Assembly (NCBI GenBank): GCA_019693395.1
Contig: JAAMXP010000400.1
Span: 9,048-33,689 of the forward strand
DNA length: 24,642 bases
Reading direction: 5' to 3'
Source of the DNA: Ettlia oleoabundans
Taxonomy: Eukaryota; Chlorophyta; Chlorophyceae; Chlamydomonadales
Shown here piece after piece: positions 10,101-20,790 of this stretch. A model generated the notes under the pieces. That model was not told where the DNA came from, searched no databases, and worked only from the letters and a program-made list of their open reading frames with translations. Numbering within the stretch: the stretch's first letter is position 1; each line of letters begins with the position of its first letter. Made by a program: the position numbers and the translations under genes.

Positions 10101-12123
10101 TGCCGCTGCGTTCCCGCCTGCGCCAGCTGCTGATGACCGGCGACACCGCTGGTGCAGCGCAGCTGCTGCAAGAGCAGGCACCTGGGTTGCTTGCAGCACC
10201 TGGCAGCATCGTTGCGGACAGTGGTGGTGCCGGCAGCGGTCGTGGAAGCAGCAGCTTTGAGCTTCTGTTCCACCTGTCCTGCCAGCAATTTATCGAGCTG
10301 ATCAGGCGAGTGGATGGTGCCTCCTCTCTTAGAGTGGATGTCGTTGGCCAACCATTGCATGACACACTTTGACAGCTCTTCCTTACCAGTTGCAGCACAC
10401 CACTTTGGTGTCCCCACGTGCGCCGGCTCCTTCCTCGCCTCCTCTGCTGCACAGGCTCATCCTGGTGCCACCCTGCCGGCCCACGCTGGGATTCCAGCCG
10501 GGCCTCCTCTCCCACCACCTCTGCCATTACTCCAGCAGCCACGCACCACCGACCTGTCGCTCTTGCACAAACCTCTGCAGGTCAAACGACATTGTTGGTG
10601 CGCTAGCATACGCGGAGGGCACCCTTTCTTCCCTGCGTGGCGCTTCGCCGGGGCACGATGCGCTGCTGCGGGATGTGGTGGCCCTGATCGCCTACCAGCA
10701 GCCGGAGCAGGTGTGCATGTGGTGGGATGGATGGGGGCGGCTGGGCCGCTGGGCACTCCATGGGCTGGCTGGCAGCGTTCTCAAGTTGCTGGTGTATAGA
10801 CAGCCTGCTCTTGTAATTGGTTGGCTGCAAGCACACTATGCAGCGGCTGGTTGGCTGGCCCAACCTTGCTGCCGTGCCCAAGCCAGCGCCCTGCGCCTCC
10901 TGCCCTCGTTTATCTTATTTTCATGCATGCAATATGCTCTTCTTGCAGTCCCCATTGGCGCCGCTGCTGTCGCCTGCTCACCGTGAGGCCACCGCCGACA
11001 TTGTGAATGTCGCTTTGCTGAGATGGCAGGCACCACCTGGCAGCAAGGAGCCGCAGGTGGGCGCGCTACTTCTCCATGCAATCAAGCCAGCAGTGCAACG
11101 CGCTGAAGCGGTCGACCTGTTGTGTGATTCCTTTGTCTCATATTGAGGCTGCATTCCCAGCATGCATGTGTTTCCTGGGTGTCAGCGGTGGTGGTGGTAA
11201 TGGTGGTGGTGGTGTGGGTGGGTGTGTGGGGTGGGGTTGGTGGGGGCGGGGGTTGTTGCCCGCGATGTTGAGCGGCTGCTGCTCCTCAGCTTTTCCAATA
11301 AGCTCGCCACCCCAGTGTGCAATGACGCCCAGCAAGGGTGAGATGCATTGCCTGGTGCTGCTGCTGCCTGCTCATTAGGCTGTCTAATGTGGACCGATAA
11401 CTGCCAAGTTGCGGTGGCACTCCGCTCACCTGTGCTGTGCAGGCTGCGTTGGAGGTTGTACTGCAGCAGCTGACAGCGGTACAGGTGAGCACTGCTACAT
11501 GTACAGCCATCTGCTGTTGTGGTGAACTCTTGCATGCATCCAAAGTGCTGCCGGCTGTGAGTTGCTGCTGCAATTATTACCTCCTGTTTCCTGTTTCCAT
11601 GCTGCTGCCGCAAGTTGCATGATTCCGCGAGCTTGCTGCTTGCATGTGCATTCAACTCCTGTTTTGGCAACAATGCCCCTCTATTATAGTAGTGGTCACC
11701 CCAACCCCTTGGCTGGTACTGTGCAATTTGCTTGCGCTGGCTGCCAGCTACTTGCTTGGCAACACACTAGCCACACTCTGCCTTCCAGGTCACTGCCCAA
11801 CTGCCCCCTTTTCATGATTCATCCATCCCTGCCACCATTACAGCGCACGCCCACCATACACCAGGCATGTATGTGTACATCAAACCGCCACCAACGTCAA
11901 CATTTTGCCACTGCCGCAGCACGAGTTGCACGAGCTGGCGGGCGGCCACGGCCCAATGTTTGACCTGCAAGAGCACCTCCCAAAACAGCCATCGGCCCAG
12001 GAGGAGCCGGAGGAGCGGCAGGACGAGGAGAAGATGCCAGCCTCGCAGCAGCAGCAGCCTGGAGGGCCCTGGGCAGAAGTTGCCGGCGCTGAGGCTCAGG
12101 GTCCCGTCCCAATGGCGGAGTGA
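7115..12123 (+). CDS. RANBPM: RanBPM/GID1-type CTLH E3 ubiquitin ligase scaffold (SPRY-LisH-CTLH-CRA)
   Basis: Homologue of RanBP9/RanBPM and yeast Gid1, the substrate-receptor-binding scaffold of the CTLH/GID ubiquitin ligase (family knowledge). Exons 7115-7192, 7326-7397, 7615-7739, 8073-8168, 8452-8508, 8762-8839, 9254-9358, 9549-9800, 10006-10305, 10581-10710, 10949-11056, 11443-11484 and 11920-12123 give 548 aa. Order: PSELNTS lead-in (residue ~12), SPRY with KDKLSVRYNG, LVYYFEITVKEA, GDIVGAGIHLP, FFTKNG and ARVEVNFG (~27-185); LisH EVHQLVRGYLLHYGYADSLAAF (~211-232); CTLH from LLPLRSRLRQLLMTGD to FELLFHLSCQQFIELIR (~319-388); CRA (~389-500); then a Glu/Gln-rich end. Intron 9 (10306-10580) uses GC (GCGAGT) as donor; no GT donor nearby fits the phase. 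The LisH-CTLH linker is Glu/Gln/Ala-rich and looks disordered. ATG 7115 is the only start preserving PSELNTS, and it lies in the first exon found. The gene appears complete. Confidence 0.93.
11183..11252 (+). repeat. G-rich (GGT/GGGTG)n tract in a RanBPM intron
   Basis: Runs of GGTGGTGGT and GGGTGGG culminate in a GGGGGCGGGGG block inside the intron between exons 11056 and 11443. There are more than four closely spaced G-runs on the plus strand, so DNA or RNA G-quadruplex formation is possible. Otherwise it is simple-sequence intron DNA. Confidence 0.7.
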
Positions 12124-12869
12124 CTTAGTTTCGCATGCTCTGTTCTGCTAGGTGCGCGTGCCAGGCATGCATTCTCATGGCGTTTGTAGTGCATTCCATT
12201 GTACCATATATGTACGCTTTTTGGTGCAAGGCTCTGTGAGACTAGATGCAGCGTGTAAACGATGGGCGTGGAAGCGCAGCACCTAGCTGGGTAAAATTTT
12301 GAATGGGTGCCAGTGATGAAGGAAACTGAGCGGATTAGAAAAAGAGTGGGCGGAGGAAAAGTTGCAGCACCCCTGAGCCACCTCCCGGAATTGGGCAGGG
12401 CGAGTTGACGAGACTACTGGTGTGGCTAGGGCCACACGCCTGCACACCCTCGGAGGCGGCGGCGACGACGGTGACGAAGAAGGAGACAATTGTCACATGC
12501 GGCGTGTGTTTCTTTTGCCAGGGAGCAAGGTGAAGACATGAGGAAGCCCTTGTTGGTTGTATGGACGCCTCAGATAGGCGAGCAACATTATTTAGGGTTG
12601 CTGGACCGATAAAATCAGCCCTATCGTGGCATGTCAACAAAAGTCACTGGGGTATGTGGAGGGGCATCGAACCAGATCAAATGTAGCAGTACGACTATGG
12701 ACGGGATGAGTTTATGGGTAGCTGTGTTGCGGGAACCCGCATACTCATGTTTCATTCCAGCCCAGTCACAAGTTACTTGGCTTCATCACTGACACCGTGA
12801 TCACTTGCGGTCGGCAATGGTGTGCGAGCCAGGGGCAACTGCAGAGTTCACGGCCTGGATGCTGCAACG
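12124..12869. other. Intergenic: RanBPM 3' UTR and upstream region of the LRR gene
   Basis: No supported coding sequence. It contains the RanBPM poly(A) signal (12254). The first exon of the next gene is inferred at 12870; an additional upstream exon of that gene cannot be excluded, but none is apparent. Confidence 0.5.
12254..12258 (+). terminator. Poly(A) signal TGTAA for RanBPM
   Basis: TGTAA lies 131 nt after the TGA at 12121-12123, a typical distance for a chlorophyte 3' UTR. It is the first copy noticed after the stop. Confidence 0.6.
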
Positions 12870-13930
12870 ATGATGGCAGCCGAAAGCTCGTGGCCTCGCG
12901 CCCTGCACGGCAGGGAGACTGGTGCCCACCGGCTGGAGCTGCAAGTGCCCCACCCCGACGCCGGGGTGCTTGTTTTGGAGGAGTCAGTAAGCGTGATATA
13001 GCAGAAGCCGAGCAGGACGGGCAGAAAGCCAGCGGCGCGCTTCGAGCCCCTGCCACCCGCCGCCATGCCGCGCTGTGCTTTGCCCCGCTTGCCGCATGCA
13101 GGCGTCCTCGCTGCCTGGAGGCATCCTGAGCCACGTGCAGGGCCCACTGCACTACCTTGACCTTGGAGGTATCCAGAGGGTCAGCTTTTCCGACTTTGGT
13201 GGGTGCTGGCTGCATTGGCAGCGCTGCTGCTGCCAAACAAACAATGCCGTCACCCGGCTATCGCCGCCCCAGCTGCCGCTGTCAGCCATCGCTTGCTGCC
13301 CAGTGAGAGCACGGGCATAACAGTCAATGTCAACATCTCACAGCACGGCCGCCGCTTCAACCTCTTCTCAATTGCAGGAGGTGCTCCCGAGCTGTTGCAA
13401 GGCATCACCAAACTCTATGCCAGCCACAGCGGGTTGCGCAGTCTGAAGGGCTTAGGCCAGTTGGCCGCTGTGCGATGGCTATACTTGGATCACAACCAGC
13501 TGCCGGAGAGCGAGCTGCTGCAGCTGCCGGGTATATCGGGGGTTGTGGTTTGACAGTGTGCTGCTAGGTGGCGTTGGCAAGTCGACAAAGTGCTCCCGGC
13601 TAGCTGGCTGGCTTGTTACTGCTCCTCAATCCTTCCTAGCAGTCTGCAACCAATGTGCAGGAAGCCTGCGTGTAGTCAGCGATAGCCGCCACAGCATGCA
13701 CGCCTTATCATCCAAGCATTCGCTCCATACCATCCCACTCCACCACCCTCCCCCCACCTAATGCTGCAGAAGTGCTGCCAGTTGGGCTGCAATTAGAGGC
13801 CCTGGATATTTCCCATAACCCCGGGTGCACACCTGAGGTGGAACGGCACCTGCTGGCCAGCCGCCTGTTGAAATTGGCAGAGTTCTTCAACGGACGTCGT
13901 CTGCCACAGCGGGTGCAGCAAAGGCAATAA
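12870..13930 (+). CDS. Small leucine-rich repeat protein
   Basis: Exons 12870-12986, 13102-13168, 13378-13530 and 13770-13930 join in phase (donors GTAAGC, GTATCC, GTATAT) to 165 aa. LRR signatures: GPLHYLDLG, ITKLYASHSGLRSLKGL, LAAVRWLYLDHNQLPESELL and LEALDISHNPGC, i.e. about three to four repeats of the ~22-23 residue L-x-x-L-x-L-x-x-N type. A basic C-terminus ends in RVQQRQ. There is no signal peptide or membrane segment, so it is probably intracellular and protein-binding; the partner cannot be read from the sequence. Two adjacent in-frame ATGs (12870, 12873) begin the first exon. That start is the least certain part, since exon 1 has no diagnostic motif and a further 5' exon is possible. 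It converges on the GST gene (3' ends 733 bp apart). Confidence 0.65.
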
Positions 13931-14663
13931 GTGGAGGCGTGGTGAGTTTGTTATGGACGCTGCTGCCTGCCCCAGAGGGCACAGCAAAGGCAGGGAAAGG
14001 GAAAGCCAGGCCGGTGTTGAGAGGAAAGAGGGCGCATTGCAGGGCATGTTTGCACAAGGAGCGGCGAGAGCGTGTTTCGGGCGACAGAGGGCGTTCGTCT
14101 GGAAGATGGCTGGAAGATTGTTATGGGTGCTCACGCCATTGTTTGCCCGCACTGCACCGTCCACTTTTGGCTGTTGGGCTGCAAGGCTGTTGCAGGCATG
14201 CCTCAGTAACTTGTTCCATTGTCTGGATACATTTTCTTCGCTTCAACGCACCCACAAACCGCAAGTTTGGTTGTGTTGAATCCCACTGTACTGTCTATGC
14301 TGTGATCTGTGTGCAGCCTTCTTCTACTCAACTCACAAGCATGGTGCCAATATCTGGCTCACGGCTGCTGCACCCCATCCGGGCTTCGCCGGCTCAGCCC
14401 TTCTTGGTTCATGGTGTAATGAGAAATGCAAAATATGCCACCGTGCAAGTGTCGAACAAAAGGGGGGTAAAGGGAGAGGGAGAGGAATACATGCAAAAGT
14501 GGGAAGGAAGGCCAGGCAGTCCGAGAAGACAGCTTGAAGCTGGGGTCATGCACCTGCCGCTACAACCGCCTCTGGCTAGACAGGGCCAAGCATCATTCCT
14601 GCTGCTTATGCGACGAAAAGCCTAACAAGAACGTCTTGCAAGGGACACGTATGTTCTTTGGCA
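13931..14663. other. Convergent intergenic region (3' UTRs of LRR and GST genes)
   Basis: Lies between two convergent genes. A plus-strand TGTAA at 14415-14419 may end the LRR transcript. No minus-strand TGTAA (TTACA on plus) was noticed for the GST. Open frames here show no recognisable domain. Confidence 0.6.
14415..14419 (+). terminator. Possible poly(A) signal TGTAA for the LRR gene
   Basis: First clear TGTAA after the stop at 13930, implying a ~485-nt 3' UTR. Confidence 0.4.
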
Positions 14664-17288
14664 TCAGTCAATATTCCTGATGGGCACCGTGAACTTCTTG
14701 CCGTGCGCCACCAGCGAGTCCTCGTCAGGCATCGTAGCCTTGGCTGCACAGCCACGGAGGGGCGAACACGCAAGGGGAGGGCAAGCTAAGTTATGCAAAA
14801 CATCCAAGTCTGAAAAGGTGACATTTGAAATGCGGAACAGCGAGAGGCAACCTGCACAGCCCTTGCAACAGCAGTTGGATCTCGCAGTGGTTCCGCTCAC
14901 CTGAGGCCGCATCACACCGCCACCTGACCACCAGCACCTCATGGCGCCCTTCCCTATAGTGTGTGCTACACACGTGCTGCCTGCTCACCTGAGGGCCGCT
15001 CTGTGGCCGCTCGCATCCACGCCTCCAGCCGGGCCAGCTTCGTGTCCTTCACTAGCTGCCACAAGTCAACCCCGCGGTACGCTTTGGTGTACACCAGCCC
15101 ACGTTGCAGCAGGCTGGTGGTCAGCACTTCGGCAATGCTGACGGGCAAGAACAGCGGGGTGAGGGGGAAGAAGACAAGCCAGCGGCATGAGTATGAGGGT
15201 TCTGCTGAGGCAAGACTTGACACAAGGAAGCAAGATTCCGTCAAACCGGAGGACCTGCCCATGCCGCCTGTCTGCTGTCCTGCCCATCCATGCCGTGCAC
15301 TGCGCAGAGTGCACGTACCGCCCACCTGTACTGGCCGCCCAGGAAGTAGTCACCACCATCCTGGCTGCCTGGCTGAGCAGGAAGGCGTCCATCACCTGAC
15401 AGCAGCAGCATGGGGAAATGGAGGCAGGTGAGGGGATCAAAGGAAGGGCAAATTGCCAGTATTACAAAAAAGGTGTGAAGCGGTGCAAACACGGGCCCAC
15501 ACCGGCACAGATACAACAGGCAACCGTACAGCACATAATATCCAGCCAAGTGACGGCAAGGCAAGTCCCATTCACAAGAACATTACTGGAGGCTGCTCAC
15601 CTTCAGTGCTCCCACCATTTTTTGAACTGTCTCTTCCAGCTGCGCTTTGGTGGCTGACTGCAGGATGGTACTCTGCAACACGTGGCGATGCAGGCGGAGG
15701 GATCACAGGCAGCACGCCAACTCAACTGGCTGCCAGGGGGCAGGCCGCGGGTGAAAGCAGTACCAGATGAGGAACAGGTACACGCGTGCAATTTGCGAAT
15801 TGTGCAATATCAGCCGACATTGCCTGTGCCCCACTCTGCGGCAGACAGCCAACCTATCCTAGTGCTGACAAAAAGCGCACCAACTGTTTGAGTGACTGGA
15901 GGGCTACTAACGTAACAACTGGCCACCAAGCAGCTGGCCCAGGTGGAAGGGATGCATGCAGCGCTCCTACTGCTGGCGCTTCCTTGTGGCTGCCATGCGA
16001 ACTGCCACCTTGCCTGTGCGGGTGCCACATTAAGGGACCATAGGTCTGCCCACAGCTTGGCTCTCGCCATGGCGCCAGGATCAGCAGGAAGGATATCTGC
16101 AGCAGACTAGGTCAGGCACAAGGCAAAAGATCGACAGCCCAAGGAGCTTGGAGGGTTGCAAGCTGGGTGGGGAGGCCCCACTGAGCTAGAACTGGCGAGA
16201 CTCCACGGCAGCAACACATGCAAACAAAGCAGCTGTTTGTTGAGTGACTGTTGCAAGCGTCAGCCCGGCTCTGTGAAAGTGGTTACTAGCAACCGTCACC
16301 TGGGCTGCACTTCTGTGCAGAAGAAGCGGATGAACGTGTACACTCAGCAAGGCCTCAAACGGGACTCATATTGCCTCGACACCCGGACAGAACACAAGTG
16401 GAAAAATAACACCAACCTGCACCGCTGCTGTACTTGCGCAGCACGTACTCCGCCACCACTGGAGACTGTGATCTCGAGCTCGCCATCAACCAGCACAGGC
16501 ACCTGCAGCCACGGGCATCACAGAGGAAAACGCCAGGCTGCTGCTTGAGCCATGGCTATGGCGGTATTGCCTCCCCTCACTGCGACAGTGGCAGCCAGCG
16601 CCCCCTTCGTGGCAGCACGGAGGCTACAGCAAGTTGCAGGCAGGCACAAAGTAATGGACTGTAGGGCTCAACTGCAACCAAGCCATGCTGACGACTCCGG
16701 TAAGATTGCCACTGAGTGGCACCACACCCCTACATGCCATGCGTGTGAAAGCCAGGAGCTGCTGGTTAGTGATGGCCATACACACCAGGTGACACGGCCC
16801 AGCACCTCACCTTGGCGTTTGCGGTACTGTCGCACACTACCTTGCGGTACAGCTCCACAAACTCGGGTGCCTTGTTGTGCAGATCCTGCTCCCATTGCAA
16901 CAAAGCATGGGCACTGCTTGAGAGACAGCCAGTTGGCAGAACCCGATTGCGTTGGCAGCTGAAGCAAACCGAACATTGCTTTGCAAACCGAACAATAATT
17001 CAGCAAGATGCTGCGCAATGATACAGCGATACAGTGACAGCCTGTACTGCTGATGTAGCACTCACCACTGTCTTGTACTCAAAGGGAGCACCTGTAGCGA
17101 GAAAGCAGGGAAGGCTCAACAAGCAGAATCCGCGTGTCAGCAGAGAAGCCAAGGGCAGGGAAGCACACATCAGCTGAACAGCTTGCAAACGCAGCTGCTG
17201 CTGAGCGCTAACCTGTTTCCTCGACAGCTATCCAGCCACGCTGGGCGTAAGGACACACAGGAGCCGCCCAGAGCTGCTTAGCGGCCAT
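14664..17288 (-). CDS. Glutathione S-transferase (CPYA type) with two frame-breaking indels
   Basis: Thioredoxin-fold GST, closest in look to lambda/omega/DHAR-like classes that use an active-site Cys (VCPYAQRGW, residues ~11-19). Minus-strand exons, 5' to 3': 17288-17213, 17091-17066, 16885-16811, 16502-16417, 16096-16014, 15672-15601, 15395-15326, 15137-14989 and 14743-14664. All junction phases agree and give ~239 aa if two indels are bridged. N-domain: GAPFEYKTV, DLHNKAPEF, KVPVLVDGELEIT. C-domain: LPADPGAMARAKLWADL, DYFLGGQYS, IAEVLTTSLL, ending KKFTVPIRNID. In exon 4 two bases are missing right after EIT (~16466), where GSTs carry the Glu-Ser glutathione-binding pair. In exon 7 one base is missing between LLSQAA and DGGDYFLGG (~15361). 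Read literally, translation stops in exon 5. The intron after 16014 has a GC donor (GCAAGG). Either assembly errors or a recent pseudogene or allele. Confidence 0.8.
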
Positions 17289-17909
17289 GGTGGTAACACG
17301 GCGCCTGCAGCAATTGACCATCGGGCGCTGACAGAAGTGGTTGGTGGGCAGTGCAAGCAGTTGTCCCAGTCACACGCCGACCGATCCAACCGTCGACACA
17401 GCGTTCCGAGCCTACTCGCATTGATCCGCACACTCTGCATTCCCTCCTACCTGCTGATGCCAGATGTGACACAGCCACCCACGGCCCGGGTCCGCAACAA
17501 CGCTCGACTACCAGCTTGCAGCATATGGGACAGCTGTACTGGGCCCCTCTCCCAGAGGGAAGGAAGGAAACCCTCTGCTGTCCAGCTGGTGCCAGCCGAG
17601 ACGGGCGCAGCGCAGCACCTAGAAATTGGGTGAATGCGCTCTTGCGAATGGGTCCCCCTATAGTCAAGTGCTTTTCTCACACAACTGGCACGTCGCTCCA
17701 ATTTTACGGCAAGCGCGCATAGAAGCCCTCTCGAAGCAGTTCGTCCGGCTCCAACTGGTGTGGGCCTTAGCACGCTACTCCGCTACATTTGTTGGATCAC
17801 TCACCCGCGGTGAAGTCCCGCAACCACAGCAGCCGCACAGTCCCGCCCTCTAGAAAAACTGCTTTGAGGACTTTTTACGAGGCGGGGGCGGGGCTTAGCC
17901 GGCGCCCCG
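17289..17909. promoter_or_regulatory. Shared divergent promoter region between GST (-) and ESS2 (+)
   Basis: 621 bp separate the two divergent start codons (17288 on minus, 17910 on plus), so both promoters must lie here. A GC-box-like block GGCGGGGGCGGGG is at 17881-17893, close to the ESS2 start and probably in its leader. No TATA box stands out on either side. Co-regulation is possible but not shown. Confidence 0.55.
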
Positions 17910-20790
17910 ATGGCGTCCAGCCAACCGGTGGGGCAGCTGGCGTTGAGCGCGAACGGCGGCGGCGGGCTCATGCTGCCGCCACCACCGCGGCTGCCAAAGC
18001 GCAAGGAGGTTGTCCTGGAGGAAGATGAGTACACCAGCACCCTGGAGGCCATCATAGAGCGTGACTTCTTTCCAGAACTGCCCAAGCTGGAGAGCAAAAT
18101 TGCTTGGCTGCAGGTGGGAGCTGGGGTGGAGGGTGCCGCTGGCTGTGACTTGCGTACCACTCATGAGTCAACTAATCAATGTTCTCAACAATCAGCTGCA
18201 ATGCTGCTGTCCTGTCAGCGTGTCTCTCACTACATACTCTGTACTGGTCACCCTTCTGCAGGCCGTTCGCAGTGGTGACCCTGAGCAGATCAGGCAAGCG
18301 CAGCTGCTGATTGCTCAGCGCCGTGCGGCGGTGGCAGGCGGCCGGCCACACACGACCAGCGCCACGCCCGCGGGCGCGCCGCTTTTCACTCCAGGTGGCA
18401 CTGCGGCGCGCGCTCTGGCGGGAGACACGCCGTATATCCCTGTGCTGCCGCCAGGTGTTGCCCTGCGAGAGCCGCGCCCTGCCACAGCAGGCGGCACAGA
18501 ACTGCGGGGCACGGCGGACGAGGAGGCAGAAGAGACAACAGGTCCGGTGGTGGCTCCGCCTGTGTCGTTAGACAGCTTCCTGGCCATCCACACCAGTGAA
18601 GACAATGTATCGTTTCAGGAACTTCTGGAGCACGTGAACAAGAAGCGCAGGTGGGTGACTGGGGGTTGCATTTGTGTGTTTGTGGGTGGCTGATTGTGGG
18701 TGGCGAGACTGTCACACACGATGAGCACAAGCATGTATGTTGGAAGGGTATTGACATTGACAAAACCACACATCACGACAAATGTGCCATGTGGTGGACA
18801 TTGTACTTCTTCAGTTGCCGCTTCTCAGCTGGCAAGCCTTAGTCCCCTGCTGGGCGGCAGAGCCAGCTGCGTTTGAGGTCCTCTGTGCTGCACTCCTCCT
18901 TCTCCCTGTGCGCATGCACACCAAGACCCCCGGCCTCACTGTAGCACGCTGTGCTGGGGTGGCATATCCTTGCAGGCTGCGTGCTGACGCGCAGCTGGGC
19001 CAGCAGTCAGACCCCAAGCTGCTGATCACAGACGGGCGGGAACGCACCGACGGCTTTGGTACCACGGGGCAGCAGCCCGACACGCTGATTGGGTGGAAGT
19101 ATGAGCCCAAGAACGCACTGTACTACGACAGCAGCACTCGGGAAGCACTGCCATACTCAGGTGGGTGAGGTGGGAGGGCTGTGGCCGCACATGCTAGCGC
19201 AGGGAGGCTGCATGGTGCACTGCCAAACAAGCAGGCCCCCACAGGATCGGGTGTTCGTGACGGGCAGTAGGCAACCATGGCTGTGGCTGTTTCAAGGTGC
19301 TGAACCCTCTTGCTGCCTAAGCGGTTCCTTGCTGCTGGACTCTGCCTGCTTGAGAGTCACAGCTGGTGCTCATCGCTGTTGATGGGCCTGCTGACTGCCG
19401 CCTTCTTCTTGGTCTGCAGAGTCTGAGCTGTCAGCGATGGTGCAGGGGCCGCCCAAGGCCATCAACCATGGCGCCACCCGCTTCCCAAAGGAGCTCACTG
19501 CCAGCGCCAGCGCCAGCGCCACACCAAGCATCAGCAGCGCAGGGGATGCGGCGGCGAGCGGCAGCGTGCCCAGCGGTGCCGATCGAGGAGCAGCTGGAGG
19601 GGCAGCAGTAGATGGTGGCACTCGGGGATACAACATATTGGCTACCCCTTCCTTTGACCCAGGAGTTGAGGAGAGCCCGTTTGTGACGTGGGGAGACATT
19701 GAGGCCACCCCGCTGCGCATAGAAGCAGAGGACCTGCCCCCTGGGCCCTTCACGGATGGTGAGCCAGCTGCTGCGCAGCCCTTGCTAGCGATCTGCTGTT
19801 GTTTGGATCAGTGCGGAGCGTTGGTTGGACTTGTGGTTTTTGCTCATCTGCAGGGACAGTGCTGTGGCAGCAGTGAGGGTACAGTTGTTGAAGATTGGTC
19901 CTAAATATCACTGCCCTGAAGGCCAGGCTGCCCTGCCCTGTGTCTGTCTTGATGGAGCGGTAGCTGCCGTTATCGAGCTGCAACAGCAGCCCGCTTGCCC
20001 ATCACTACAACCACATCCCTGCCCATTCGCCGCTCAGTTATATCGCCTGAATGTGCCCTCCTGCCTCGTCTACTGCCCTCCAGGTCCCAGCTTTTATATC
20101 AAGGAGGGTTCTCGAAAGGAGAAGGCGGCGCAGCAGCTGGCCAACAAGGCCGGCGCCTCGCTGCGCAGGAAAGGGGCGGGCCTGCGTGGCGGCACCCCGC
20201 TTGTCACTAGTGCACTTGCAGCGGCGGCAGCAGCACGGCGGCAAGGTACGGGCGCAACGCGACCCACGCCTGGCCAGGGCGGGCTGACGGGGCGGCCACC
20301 CACTGCAGGTCATAGTCTGCAGCAGCAGCAGCAGCAGCAGCGTGGGAAGCCTCTGTCGGAAGCAGCACGCCGGCTGGCCTCCTCGCTCCATAAAAGGCGG
20401 CCTGACGCCGACTTTGGATTGCGGGCCAGCTACAGTGGCGTCACCCCTGGAGGATCTCATCGCCCTGGCACTGGCACGCGGCCTGCCTCTAGTGCTGGGG
20501 GCAGCAGCTGGAGCGCCAACCCGACGCCCAGCCGGGCCTGGACGCCCGCTGGGACGCCTCGGGTGCATGCCACTCTGGAAGAAGAGGAGGCGCGGGTGCA
20601 GGCTGTGCTGCGGCAGCGGGCCATGGAAGCGGAGCAGCGCAAGGAACTGGAGGATGCAAGGGAGGCGGCCAAGCGTGCGCTGCACCCGGAGAAGCAGAGG
20701 CCCTCACCCATGCAGCCTGCACCGCCGCCAGCAGCTGGCGAGGCTGGCGAGGGGGCTGCCGATTTGACCGCCGGTTTGCTCAACATTTGA
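17910..20790 (+). CDS. ESS2: ESS2/DGCR14-family spliceosome-associated protein
   Basis: Homologue of ESS-2/DGCR14, a nuclear protein associated with spliceosomal C complexes (family knowledge). Exons 17910-18113, 18262-18650, 18976-19160, 19420-19758 and 20084-20790 give 607 aa in consistent phases. Motifs in family order: VLEEDEYTSTLEAIIERDFFPELPKL (split view: EDEYTSTLEAII then RDFFPELPKL, residues ~35-62), SLDSFLAIHTSEDNVSFQELL (~170-190), GWKYEPKNALYY (~237-248), AINHGATRF, GYNILATPSFDPG with ESPFVTWGDIEATPLRIE, GPSFYIKEGSRKEKAAQQL (~372-391), and a late LRASYSG. Lineage insertions rich in Ala/Gly/Ser occur in exons 2 and 4, and a seven-Gln run in exon 5. A 63-nt in-frame stretch in exon 5 (about 20245-20308) begins GTACGG and ends CTGCAG, so it could be an optional mini-intron; it is open and I keep it as coding. 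Start 17910 is the first ATG before the conserved block. Confidence 0.92.
20320..20340 (+). repeat. (CAG)7 polyglutamine run in ESS2
   Basis: Seven uninterrupted CAG codons encode Gln in a low-complexity part of ESS2 exon 5. The tract is probably length-polymorphic. Confidence 0.9.

Noticed and set aside
12797..13129. 110-codon open frame overlapping the first LRR exon
   Set aside because: Its Cys/Arg/Pro-rich product has no family look, while another frame gives an exon that splices in phase into the leucine-rich repeats.
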